Positions 1-7,524 of a stretch of 12,878 nucleotides of DNA are shown here, piece after piece (positions within the stretch are counted from its first letter, which is position 1; every line of letters begins with the position of its first letter). The DNA lies in contig JAITPT010000217.1 of the NCBI GenBank assembly GCA_031289285.1, forward strand, positions 1-12,878, given 5' to 3'. The translations under genes and the position numbers were made by a program. The notes beneath the pieces were generated by a model. That model was not told the DNA's origin and searched no databases. It was given only the letters and a program-made list of their open reading frames with translations. The DNA comes from Puniceicoccales bacterium. GTDB lineage: Bacteria; Verrucomicrobiota; Verrucomicrobiia; Opitutales; UBA953.

Positions 1-44
1 TAAGAAAATGGCTGCTTTTTTATTCCTTTATTGAGCGTTACGCC

Positions 45-94
45 TAATCACCGCATTTTTTGCGGAGAATGTGTTTGCTAATCGCCGCATTTTT
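45..94. promoter_or_regulatory. 34-bp-spaced direct repeat upstream of the Fic gene (possible operator)
   Basis: Two copies of a 16-bp motif (TAATCRCCGCATTTTT) lie at 45-60 and 79-94, differing at one base. Each is followed by a partial inverse of its centre, so copy 1 forms a 5-bp stem (CCGCA, T5 loop, TGCGG) and copy 2 a CGCA/TGCG stem. The second copy ends 35 bp before the Fic start codon. The 34-bp spacing is close to three helical turns, which would place two bound proteins on nearly the same face. A role as operator is inferred; the hairpins could instead be the terminator of a gene lying left of the window. Confidence 0.4.
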
Positions 95-129
95 GCGACA
101 ATTGATGGTGACTCTTAAAAACCGTCAAC

Positions 130-1245
130 ATGGGCATCTACATTCATACACACGACGACTGGCCGAATTTCCACTGGGACGCGGCGTCCCTTGCGTCGCG
201 ATTGGCACAAGTGCGTTATAGACAGGGATTGTTTCGGGGACGTCTCGCGGCTCTTGGCTTTGCCGCTGGACAAGAGCAAGGCGCAATGTCTGTTGCACAA
301 GACGTGTTGGCTTCAAGCGCAATCGAAGGCGAATTGCTGGACGCAGCACAGGTGCGTTCCTCTGTCGCCCGCCGCCTTGGCCTTCCTGCAGCGACAACAT
401 TACCGCTGGCAAAAGTCTCGCGACACGTTGATGGAGCGGTCTCTGTGCTCCTCGACGCCACCCAAAATCACGCCATGCCGCTATCCGAAGAGCGCCTGTG
501 TGAGTGGCACGACGCATTGTTTCCGCCGGACGCCAACAGTGTGCGCGAAATCACCGTTGGCGCGTGGCGTCGCGAAACCGGAGAGCCAATGCGTGTTGTT
601 TCTGGTGCGTTCGGGCACGAGCATGTCCACTTTGAAGCACTGGCGGCAGAACGAGTTCCCAGCGAAATGGCGCGCTTTCTCGCGTGGGCCAACGCAGCCA
701 ATGCAGACGACCTCGTGCTCAAGGCCGCAGTCGCCCACTTGTGGTTCCTTACAATTCACCCCTTCGACGATGGCAACGGACGCATTGCTCGCGCCATCGC
801 AGAACTGTTTCTCGCCCGCTCGGACACTTCTACTTTGCAGTTTAACGGCCTCTCCTCTCAAATTTTGAAGGAGCGCAACGATTACTATTCCGCACTGGAA
901 CGCGCCCAAAAGGGCACTCTCGAAATCACTTCTTGGCTGACATGGTTTTTAGGATGTTTTGAACGCTCAATTCAAGCAGCGGAGGCGTCAACTGCTGATG
1001 CTTTGCGCAAAGGTGAATTTTGGCGCATTCACGCCGACGCGCCTCTCAACGGACGTCAGCGGCTGCTCTTAAATAAACTCTTGGATGGCTTCACGGGGAA
1101 ACTTCGCAGCTCAAAATGGGCACTCCTTGCGAAGTGTTCGCCGGACACCGCGCTCCGCGATATTCAGGATTTGGAAACACGCGGAATTTTGGAGCAAGAA
1201 GAAGCCGGAGGCCGCAGCACAAGCTACCGGCTACGCCCGTTTTAA
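130..1245 (+). CDS. Fic family protein (DUF4172-Fic-winged helix), predicted AMP-transferase
   Basis: Fic enzymes usually transfer AMP from ATP to a hydroxyl side chain of a target protein. The full active-site motif is visible at residues 210-221 (HPFDDGNGRIAR, catalytic His210, Arg218 and Arg221 for phosphates). An N-terminal inhibitory motif of the S/T-x-x-x-E-G type is at 62-67 (SSAIEG, Glu66), so this is a class II, self-inhibited Fic, and no separate antitoxin is needed or seen. Residues 1-45 match the DUF4172 N-terminal region (WPNFHWD), which supports this start. Residues about 305-371 look like a winged helix-turn-helix (helix 338-353, then a GGRSTSYRL wing), suggesting DNA binding. 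There is no signal peptide, so it is cytoplasmic. No Shine-Dalgarno is seen; an A5 run sits at 117-121. The length of 371 aa is normal for this class. The target protein cannot be told from sequence. Confidence 0.93.
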   Translation: MGIYIHTHDDWPNFHWDAASLASRLAQVRYRQGLFRGRLAALGFAAGQEQGAMSVAQDVLASSAIEGELLDAAQVRSSVARRLGLPAATTLPLAKVSRHVDGAVSVLLDATQNHAMPLSEERLCEWHDALFPPDANSVREITVGAWRRETGEPMRVVSGAFGHEHVHFEALAAERVPSEMARFLAWANAANADDLVLKAAVAHLWFLTIHPFDDGNGRIARAIAELFLARSDTSTLQFNGLSSQILKERNDYYSALERAQKGTLEITSWLTWFLGCFERSIQAAEASTADALRKGEFWRIHADAPLNGRQRLLLNKLLDGFTGKLRSSKWALLAKCSPDTALRDIQDLETRGILEQEEAGGRSTSYRLRPF

Positions 1246-1314
1246 CACGGATTCCACTTTGGGGCGGAACGGATTGCGCAAGACGTGACAGCCTCAAAAG
1301 CGAAATTGGGGTTA

Positions 1315-1357
1315 ACCAAAAACGGCAGTTAATGCGGGCGTTTTTCGCAGTTTTGAG
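1315..1357 (+). repeat. AACGGCAGTT element, copy 1 (single)
   Basis: This stretch of about 43 bp reads ACCAAAAACGGCAGTTAA, then GCGGGCG, TTTTTCGCAG and TTTTGAG. The same order of blocks recurs at 2155-2202 in the same orientation, and at 2274-2320 and 2605-2672 in the opposite orientation. It lies 70 bp after the Fic stop codon. The family is not one I can name. Confidence 0.7.
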
Positions 1358-1432
1358 TGGAAACTCGGACACTGCCAGCCTCGCAAGGACGAGATGTGCA
1401 TAACCGGGGGCACAATGCGCGAAACCTCCGCT

Positions 1433-1469
1433 CATGTCAAGTCGCTTTTTTAGCCTGGTAAATTAATTA
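1433..1469 (+). repeat. Partial copy of the 140-bp unit (TTTAGCCTGGTAAA element)
   Basis: CATGTCAAG, then a T-rich run, TTTAGCCTGGTAAA and TTAATTA match the tail of the 140-bp units at 1621-1654 and 1761-1798. Only the tail of the unit is present. It is followed by a run of ten C at 1476-1485. The 14-bp core is a near-palindrome. Confidence 0.75.
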
Positions 1470-1520
1470 CCTCCTCCCCCCCCCCTCTCCAAAGCTGCCC
1501 TGCCGCCATCCCCCGCAGCA

Positions 1521-1804
1521 CCCATGCCCTGCCCGTTCTGCAGTGGATGGTCGGTGTGCGTGTAGCACGGGCGTCTCGCGCCGTGTAGTGCGCGGCACAG
1601 CCGGGCGCCATCGCCCTCCGCATGTCAAGGAGCTTTTTTAGCCTGGTAAATTATTCCGCCCCCATGCCCTGTCCGTTCTGTCGTGGATGGTCGGTGTGCG
1701 TGTAGCACGGGCGTCTCGCGCCGTGTAGTGCGTGGCGCAGCCGTGCCCCGTCGCCCTCCGCATGTCAAGGAGCTTTTTTAGCCTGGTAAATTAATTATTC
1801 CGCC
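1521..1804 (+). repeat. Tandem duplication of a 140-bp unit
   Basis: Unit A (1521-1660) and unit B (1661-1804) start with the same CCCATGCCCT and align with about 8 substitutions and one 4-bp indel (TTATT versus TTAATTATT), roughly 94% identity. Each unit contains an imperfect hairpin, CACGGGCGTCTCGCGCCGTG (1566-1585 and 1706-1725), and ends in CATGTCAAGGAG plus TTTTTTAGCCTGGTAAATTA. The near-identity points to a recent tandem duplication. No open frame is conserved between the units, so it is not a duplicated gene. Confidence 0.9.
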
Positions 1805-1830
1805 CTGTCCACTGTATCCGACAATTCATC

Positions 1831-1876
1831 GAAAAACATCAGAAATACACGAAATACCGTATCTTCTATGTTTTTC
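1831..1876. repeat. 46-bp hairpin
   Basis: A 9-bp perfect outer stem (GAAAAACAT at 1831-1839 pairs with ATGTTTTTC at 1868-1876) continues inward imperfectly (AGAAATAC with GTATCTTCT). It is followed by a TTCGCGCCTTCGTGCCTTCGCG stretch built on a TTCG(T/C)G(C) theme. It is not linked to any gene and could be the remnant of a small mobile palindrome. Confidence 0.5.
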
Positions 1877-1918
1877 TTCGCGCCTTCGTGCCTTCGCGTG
1901 AGATTTCTATCTGCCACT

Positions 1919-1984
1919 GTCTCAAAAAGGGACAGACACTTTTAACCTATGAGAACGTCCGTCAAAAAGAGACAGACACTTTTT
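1919..1984 (+). repeat. GGGACAGACAC repeat, copies 1 and 2
   Basis: Copy 1 (1919-1943) reads GTCTC, AAAAAGGGACAGACAC and a T run. Copy 2 (1961-1984) is the same with one change (GAGACAGACAC). They are 42 bp apart, and a third copy lies at 2123-2150. Just after copy 2, AGACACT and AGTGTCT form a 7-bp hairpin with a 10-base loop. Repeats of this kind are, from general knowledge, often seen beside RAYT-type transposases; that link is inferred here. Confidence 0.7.
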
Positions 1985-2122
1985 GCCTTCAGTGTCTTGC
2001 CAGCCCCCCCCCCCCTCTCACCCTTATGGAGTGCGGTGGCAGAGGGCGCAGAGTGATAACGTAGCACCCGCCGACACCGCTTTCAAAACGGCAGAAAGAC
2101 ACTGGCAACCGTCACAGTCTCG

Positions 2123-2150
2123 GTCTCAAAAAGGGACAGACACTTTTTAC
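2123..2150 (+). repeat. GGGACAGACAC repeat, copy 3
   Basis: GTCTC, AAAAAGGGACAGACAC and TTTTTAC at this place are identical through 25 bases to the copy at 1919-1943. The copy ends five bases before the long inverted doublet at 2155-2320. Confidence 0.7.
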
Positions 2151-2154
2151 CTTC

Positions 2155-2320
2155 AACCTAAGAACGGCAGTTCAGCGGGAAGGGTTTGCGCAAGATTTTG
2201 AGGCGGATGCTGCTTGCGCTTTCCCGACGCGCACCTTGTGGTGCGTGGAGCGGAAAGCGCAAGCCGCAGACGTCCAAAAGATTGTGCAAAACCGCCCGCA
2301 TTAACTGCCGTTTTTAGGTT
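2155..2320. repeat. 166-bp inverted doublet of the AACGGCAGTT element (long cruciform)
   Basis: The left arm 2155-2202 (AACCTAAGAACGGCAGTT and onward) is inverted at 2274-2320 (ending AACTGCCGTTTTTAGGTT). Inside, GCTTGCGCTTTCC pairs with GGAAAGCGCAAGC, and CGCACC with GGTGCG at the tip, so nearly the whole 166 bp can fold into one hairpin. Two head-to-head REP-like copies around a palindromic core is the layout of a BIME or MITE, though no transposase gene is inside. Confidence 0.75.
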
Positions 2321-2321
2321 C

Positions 2322-2503
2322 AACCGCAGATAACACAGAGGCCGCAGATATTTTGGGATTTCCCTCCGTGAACCTCCGTGACTCGGTGTCGGGCAACACA
2401 GCAATTCGCAGGACGGCTCCGTTGGCTCGCGAGACAGACTTGGCGGCTTATGGATCGGCGGGAAGCGCACTTTCGCTTTGTTTATCTGCGCACATCTGCG
2501 GTT
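2322..2503. repeat. Inverted repeat with AACCGCAGAT ends
   Basis: AACCGCAGAT at 2322-2331, with a second CCGCAGAT at 2342-2349, is inverted as ATCTGCG and ATCTGCGGTT at 2484-2503. The interior holds CCTCCGTGAACCTCCGTGACTC, a short in-line duplication, but no open frame that looks like a protein. It directly abuts the preceding doublet. Confidence 0.5.
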
Positions 2504-2546
2504 TTTCACTCTTCCAGTTTCCATTTTATGTCTTCGTCTGAGATTT

Positions 2547-2573
2547 GTGGCACAGACGTCTCGCCCGTGCCAC
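2547..2573. repeat. GTGGCAC...GTGCCAC hairpin around CGTCTCG
   Basis: GTGGCAC at 2547-2553 pairs with GTGCCAC at 2567-2573, around AGACGTCTCGCCC. The centre GACGTCTCG resembles the GGGCGTCTCG inside both 140-bp units, so these are probably diverged members of one palindromic family. Confidence 0.6.
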
Positions 2574-2604
2574 ACACATCGTAGCCGCTCACGACACGCA
2601 GGTG

Positions 2605-2672
2605 CTCCAAAATCCTGCGCAAACCCCTTCCCCGCTGAACCGCTGTTATCCCGCTGAACCGCCGTTCTTAGG
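2605..2672 (-). repeat. AACGGCAGTT element, diverged copy with internal duplication
   Basis: Read on the minus strand this is CCTAAGAACGGCGGTTCAGC followed by GGGATAACAGCGGTTCAGCG and then GGGGAAGGGGTTTGCGCAGG. The GCGGTTCAGCGGG block occurs twice, unlike in the other copies. It runs into the left end of the composite inverted element at 2668. Confidence 0.6.
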
Positions 2673-2955
2673 GGCACTCCTAAAAATAAATCTGCATGTC
2701 CGAAAACATCGGTGTTTTTTGTCCCGTAGGGACGTAATGTTGGTAGCACGGGGTTTCAACCCCGTGTTCGCGGGTGTCTCTCGCCCTGCGTCCCGTAGGG
2801 ACGCAACCCGTTTTCGCATCGGTTGTTGCGTCCCTACGGGACGCGGGCGCGGGGGTGGATTTTTCACGGGACTAAAGTCCCGTGCTACCGACATTTCGTC
2901 CCTACGGGACGGGGGATACACCAACCCCAAATTTATTTTTAGGAGTGCCCTTAGG
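2668..2955. repeat. Composite inverted element with four GTCCCGTAGGGAC palindromes
   Basis: The ends are inverted: 20 bp (GGGCACTCCTAAAAATAAAT) at 2672-2691 is perfectly complementary to 2931-2950. Further in, GTCCCGTAGGGACG, a spacer and GGTAGCACGGG (2721-2751) pair with CCCGTGCTACC, a spacer and CGTCCCTACGGGAC (2878-2910). The 13-bp palindrome core occurs at 2721-2733, 2788-2804, 2828-2844 and 2897-2911. The right end stops at 2955, one base before the autotransporter's TAA. It could act as that gene's transcription end, or be a non-autonomous mobile element; no coding sequence lies inside. Confidence 0.8.
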
Positions 2956-5900
2956 TTAAAACGAAAACCGGAGAGTGGCACTGACTTGGTGGGTGGGGTC
3001 GGTGTCCTTGACAAAGAGGAAGCAATCATACTCGGCAGTGAGAGTGACACGCCGAGAAATCAAAAACGAAAGACTCAAACCAACATTGGCGTAATCCTTT
3101 GTGGGCGTCAGGCTTTGAACAGCAAAGCGACGAGCACCGGGCACATTGAACACCGCACCAATCGAACGAGCATCGTCCTCAAACTCATGCACCCACTCGG
3201 CACGAAGCTCCGGCTGGAAACTCAAAAAGTCGAAGTCGAAAGTGCGGTTCACACGAGCACCAAGACGAGTGACAAGCGACTTAATCGTTTGCTTATCAAC
3301 AGCAAGGTTTTGCCACGAGTCGCCTCCCTCTCGGTAGGAATCTATGCTGCTATGCGAGTAGTCCACGCCAGCAAGCGGGCCAAATGCCCAGCCATCCACG
3401 AGCCACTCATAACCCGTCTCAAAAGATGCAAAGAAAGAATTGCCGTCGGGCGAGCCTTTGAAAGAGCCGCCCGCATCACCAAGAGCAGTGGTCGAGCGTT
3501 TGAGCGAGTAGCCGTCGAAGGTGCCACCGGCACTTCCCGTGTAATACCAGCCAGAGGCAGAGCCTGTGGCGTAGGCAGCGAGGAAAATGCTGTCACTTTC
3601 ACTTTTAACACCCGTGGTGTTGAAGTCGGTGGAGATACCGGAGTAGCCAGCAGTGACGCCGATGGCAAAAGCCTCGCTGAAACGATAGTCGAAGCCGATG
3701 GCACCGTGGAAGCCGTAGGTGTCGTAGCCAGTAGTGACATTGTTCTTTTTGCCCGGCGTGAACGAGGCACCGCCGTTGAGCCAGAGCGTCACGGGGTAAT
3801 CTACACTGTGGCCAGTGTAGGGGCTAAACTCGCTGTTGTTCGAGGCGATAAGCGGCGCAGAGAAGTTGTAGCTGTATGAGCCGCCGAAGAGCGGGTTCGT
3901 CCAGAGCGAGCCGGGCTGGAGGAAACTTCCACGGGAGTCGCGGGCGCGGGCGCGGATGGCGGTGAGCGGTGCGCGAAGCTGCTGTTTGAGCGATTGACCG
4001 AGGATGACGCTGTTGAGGGGCGAAAGCTGGTCGTAGAGGGTTTGCAACAGCGCGTCGGTGGGGACGCCATCGAGGGTGTCGAAAATGTCTGTGTAGATGT
4101 AGTCGTAGGCGTGGTCGTTCACCGAGGCGAGGATGTCTTCGTTTGGCAAATCTGGCGGGACGACGGGCGGTGTGTATGCGCTGCCGGTGTTCACAACTCC
4201 GGGGGTGGGTATCGGGCCGAGCTGTGACGGGCCAGTGCTCCATCCTTTGGCTGTCTGGAAGTCTTGCCAGAGGGTCTGGAGCGAGGCACCGACGGCGCGT
4301 TGGTTGGCGGTGAAGCGGACAGCGATGGGTGCGTAATCGCGCTCAAGTCTGCCGATGACTTCGCCGTTGGCGATTATCTCGAAGTCTGTGGAGTCAGCGG
4401 GGAGCACGTTGCCTGCGGCGTCGAGCAGGTTGCCGTCGGCGTCGGTGCGTTTCCAATCGCGGGTATAAACTTTGTAACGCAGGGTCGGGGCGATGGAGGC
4501 GTAGGTGTTGTCAATCTCGAAACCGGTAAGTTCGGGTAGGCCGTAGCGTTTGCCGTTTTCGTCGAGCGGCGGCTCGACGGTGATGAGGGAGACGATGGAG
4601 TCGTCGTAGTTGGCGGCGTTGGGATATGTATAGACGGGGCGCGGGAGATTTCCCTGTTTGTCGGCGATGCGGTTGACGGAGAGTGCGCCAGAGTAGTCGA
4701 GCATTCCCTTGACGTGAAGGGTGTCGGTCTGAATGGGCAACACGCCGTTGGCGAGGCGCACGGGGCCGTTTTGCGCGTCAATGAGCAACACGCCATATTC
4801 GCTGATGGTGAGGTTGCCTTCGATTTCGGTGCGGACGACTCGTGTGCCTGCGGTGGAGTCGGTGACGGTGTTGATGCGCCCGAAGCCGCCGGGGGAAATC
4901 CAGCCGCGTTGACCCCAATCGGCTTGGCCACCGACGTTGACGTTGGGGGCGGTGATTTTGTCGCGCACGTTCAGCCCGCCGATGTCAACCGCCACAGTGC
5001 CGGAGGCGGTGAGCGTCTGGGCGGTGAGTGTGCCGTTGCCATTGATGGTGACTTCTGCGCCGGTGAATACGCCAGTGCTTAGTGTCCCTGCGGAAATCGT
5101 GGTGTTGCCCGAAACGTGGATAGCGTCGGCAACGGAGATGGAACCGCCGCCGAGGGTGATTGAGCCGACGCCCAAGGTGGCGGGCGTGTTCTCGCCGGCG
5201 TCGGCGCGAATCTCGAAAATACCTGTTCCTTCGTTGATGTCGGTGGTGGCGGGGTCGTCGCCGACGAGGAGTGCGCCTGCTAATTCGAGGCTTTGTGCCG
5301 AGCGGAAAGTGCCGCCGTAGTTGACGATGATTGGTCCTGTGCCGAGCGTGAGTGTGCCGTGATTGCCGAAATAGCCTCCGCTGACTTGTATGCCGCGTGT
5401 GACAGTGAGCGAGCCGCCAGTCCAGACGTTCACGACGCCTGAGTTGAGGATGGTGAGCTTGCTGCCTTTGGAAAACTCCGGCATCAAATCTGGCGCGGCG
5501 GCGTCCACGGTGCCGTAGATATTCATCTCGCCGCCATAGACGTTGACAGAGTCGGTGACGGTGAAGGTGCCGCCAGCGGCGACGGTGAAGGTGGCGGTGT
5601 CGAGGTTGAGTGAGTGTGCCTTGATGGTTGTCCCGTTGGTGACGGTCATGCTCTGGCTTTCGTTTTCGAGCACCATTTTGCCCATGTTGATGATGACCTC
5701 GTATTCTTCCCACGTGATTGTGCCGCCGATGTTGAGGAAGCCGCGGTTGGCGGCGGAGAGTGTCCAATCGCCTGCGGCGTTTTCGCCCCAGAAATTATTT
5801 GCGGTGAACCACCAGTCTATACTGGGGACTACCTGTGTGTTGAACTCCTGCACCCAGACTATCTTTGTCGCTGTGTCAACGGGGTCGTTGCGCACTAAAT

Positions 5901-7524
5901 CATTGAAGAGGATGAGACCTGCCACGGTGCCGCTTGGCGAGGTGAGCGTGACTTGGAGGTCTTGCCAGATGGCGGCGTTAGAGCCAGCGGGGCGCGAGAG
6001 TTTGAGGCGTGTCTCGACGCTCTCAATGGGCTGTGTCGCCATTGCTGCGGAGATGGTGAACACCTGTATCACGTCGTCGGCGGCACTGTTGCGCACCAAG
6101 ATGGGTTCGTTGACTGCCACGACGCCGGTGGTCGCTTGGGTGCGGTCGGTGATGTAGGCGATGTCAATGACTTTTCTGACGAAGGCGGTGGCGTCAATGA
6201 GACCGAAACCGTAGTTTGGGTTGAACCAATTTCCGGCGGCGTTTTTCACCCAGCCGAGCTGGAGGGAGGCGTTGCTCTTCTCTGAGGCGTCCACGATGCG
6301 GGAGGAGTGGACGAGTGCGTGTTTGGCGAGGCGGACGTCCATCGCGGGGGCGACTTGTTTGCCGAGGGCGAGGATGCCGGCGACGAGCGGCGAGGCAGAG
6401 GAAGTGCCGCCAAAGGTGGAGGTGTAGCCGCCGTCGGGGAGGTCGGTCAGCGCGGTGGTGGTGGTGCCCGTAGTCTCTGGCGGGACGTAGGTGTTGTAGC
6501 CGAGGGGGCCTATGCGGTCGGTGGTGGTGATGCCGAAGGTGGTCGTCGTGGAGTCGGAGGGGGCGGTGACGAAGACGTTCGCGCCGAAGTTACTGGCTGC
6601 GCAATACACGCCGTCGCTGCCGAGAGCGGCTACGGTGATGATGGGTTCGGAGCCGTTATAGGCGTCGCCTGTCGTGTTTTCGTTGTAGGAGCCGCGCCAA
6701 TTGCCCGCTGCGAAGACGAAGATGGTGTTGTTAGCGGAGGCATAGGTGAGTGCCCGCGTTGCAGGAGCCTGTTTATCAAAAATATTTCCAGTGACCTGAC
6801 CTTGGAATGGCAAGTTCGCACTGTAGCTGTTGTTGGAGATGTGGACCTCGGCCTCGCCGGTGTAGGCGACGAGGGTGTTGGTGAGCGGGTCGTAGTTCAT
6901 GCCGCTCTTATACTGCGGGGCATCATCTGTCCCGATTTTCCAGAGAAAGGCGTTGACGAAGTCGAGGGTGGAGGCATGTGGGTCGTCGGCACTGTCGGCG
7001 GGGCTGATGCGTCCGCCCGCGAGCTGGGCATAGGGCGCGGCACCCGTGCCGCCGATGCCGTTCCCGCCGCGTGCAGCGGCGACGCCCGCGACGGCGGTGC
7101 CGTGGTTGTCGGTCTGCTGGTAGGGGCGCTGGGGAAGCGCGGCGAGGGCGGCGCTTGAGGAAAACATTTTGCTGAGGTCGGCGCGGTAGTTGGGCGCCAA
7201 GTCCTCGTGGTCGCCCTCTATGCCGTCGTCCACGATGCCGATGACGACGTTCTTGCCGACGACGCCCATGCGCCATGCGCCGACGATGTTGACGTCGAGG
7301 CCGGCGTTGGTGCCGCTCACGGTGCCAGTCGCTGTGCCGACGCTGGAGGGCGCGAGGTTCTCGAGGTGCCACTGGCCAGGGAAGTTGGCGAGGGCACTGC
7401 TTCCCGTGTAAGGGAAATACGTGTCGTTCGGATAGAACGACGCGTCAAGATAGGCAGCCGAGAAGGCTTGGTTTGCAAGCAATGTCGCGCCCGCGACAAG
7501 CAAAGAGAGGGGCAATTTGGACAT
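2956..7524 (-). CDS. Secreted kexin-like subtilase autotransporter (S8, P domain, beta-barrel)
   Basis: This is a predicted serine protease displayed at, or released from, the cell surface by type V secretion. Residues 1-23 form a signal peptide (cut near FSA|AYL). The peptidase S8 domain covers about 75-450: Asp99 in GIVDDGI, His141 in DNHGTAVAG, oxyanion Asn275 in FAAGN and Ser375 in GGTSSASP. The DDG around the Asp is the kexin/proprotein convertase form. Residues about 475-613 match a P (Homo B) domain (DLQVTLTSPSGT, GDWTLSAAN). Residues 614-1000 are repetitive, rich in G, T, V and N, and suit a beta-helix passenger. Then come a linker rich in proline (1100-1130) and an autotransporter barrel, about 1240-1522, ending in Phe. 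All catalytic residues are present and the frame is unbroken. No Shine-Dalgarno is seen; an A8 run is 2 bases upstream of the start codon. Its substrate is unknown; self-cleavage is possible. Confidence 0.93.
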   Translation of the reverse strand: MSKLPLSLLVAGATLLANQAFSAAYLDASFYPNDTYFPYTGSSALANFPGQWHLENLAPSSVGTATGTVSGTNAGLDVNIVGAWRMGVVGKNVVIGIVDDGIEGDHEDLAPNYRADLSKMFSSSAALAALPQRPYQQTDNHGTAVAGVAAARGGNGIGGTGAAPYAQLAGGRISPADSADDPHASTLDFVNAFLWKIGTDDAPQYKSGMNYDPLTNTLVAYTGEAEVHISNNSYSANLPFQGQVTGNIFDKQAPATRALTYASANNTIFVFAAGNWRGSYNENTTGDAYNGSEPIITVAALGSDGVYCAASNFGANVFVTAPSDSTTTTFGITTTDRIGPLGYNTYVPPETTGTTTTALTDLPDGGYTSTFGGTSSASPLVAGILALGKQVAPAMDVRLAKHALVHSSRIVDASEKSNASLQLGWVKNAAGNWFNPNYGFGLIDATAFVRKVIDIAYITDRTQATTGVVAVNEPILVRNSAADDVIQVFTISAAMATQPIESVETRLKLSRPAGSNAAIWQDLQVTLTSPSGTVAGLILFNDLVRNDPVDTATKIVWVQEFNTQVVPSIDWWFTANNFWGENAAGDWTLSAANRGFLNIGGTITWEEYEVIINMGKMVLENESQSMTVTNGTTIKAHSLNLDTATFTVAAGGTFTVTDSVNVYGGEMNIYGTVDAAAPDLMPEFSKGSKLTILNSGVVNVWTGGSLTVTRGIQVSGGYFGNHGTLTLGTGPIIVNYGGTFRSAQSLELAGALLVGDDPATTDINEGTGIFEIRADAGENTPATLGVGSITLGGGSISVADAIHVSGNTTISAGTLSTGVFTGAEVTINGNGTLTAQTLTASGTVAVDIGGLNVRDKITAPNVNVGGQADWGQRGWISPGGFGRINTVTDSTAGTRVVRTEIEGNLTISEYGVLLIDAQNGPVRLANGVLPIQTDTLHVKGMLDYSGALSVNRIADKQGNLPRPVYTYPNAANYDDSIVSLITVEPPLDENGKRYGLPELTGFEIDNTYASIAPTLRYKVYTRDWKRTDADGNLLDAAGNVLPADSTDFEIIANGEVIGRLERDYAPIAVRFTANQRAVGASLQTLWQDFQTAKGWSTGPSQLGPIPTPGVVNTGSAYTPPVVPPDLPNEDILASVNDHAYDYIYTDIFDTLDGVPTDALLQTLYDQLSPLNSVILGQSLKQQLRAPLTAIRARARDSRGSFLQPGSLWTNPLFGGSYSYNFSAPLIASNNSEFSPYTGHSVDYPVTLWLNGGASFTPGKKNNVTTGYDTYGFHGAIGFDYRFSEAFAIGVTAGYSGISTDFNTTGVKSESDSIFLAAYATGSASGWYYTGSAGGTFDGYSLKRSTTALGDAGGSFKGSPDGNSFFASFETGYEWLVDGWAFGPLAGVDYSHSSIDSYREGGDSWQNLAVDKQTIKSLVTRLGARVNRTFDFDFLSFQPELRAEWVHEFEDDARSIGAVFNVPGARRFAVQSLTPTKDYANVGLSLSFLISRRVTLTAEYDCFLFVKDTDPTHQVSATLRFSF

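Larger units (their letters stand above)
1246..2955. other. 1.7-kb gene-free region filled with repeats
   Basis: No open frame here has recognisable protein similarity. The longest ones run through palindromes or are the back side of the autotransporter gene. The stretch holds at least five repeat families, listed separately: an AACGGCAGTT element, a TTTAGCCTGGTAAA element in a 140-bp tandem repeat, GGGACAGACAC repeats, a CCGCAGAT inverted repeat, and a composite inverted element with GTCCCGTAGGGAC palindromes. It looks like a landing zone for non-autonomous elements between two convergent genes. Confidence 0.8.

Noticed and set aside
1..130. Antitoxin partner for the Fic protein
   Set aside because: There is no open frame of suitable length upstream within the window, and the Fic protein holds its own inhibitory motif.
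1433..1804. CRISPR array
   Set aside because: The repeat period is 140 bp with the whole unit conserved; there are no short repeats with unique spacers and no cas gene.
2153..2749. A 198-codon minus-strand frame between fic and the autotransporter
   Set aside because: It spans four different repeat elements and has no protein-like pattern.
2545..3879. A 444-codon open frame on the plus strand
   Set aside because: Its first third runs through palindromic repeats and the rest is the back strand of the autotransporter barrel; the protein has no family features.
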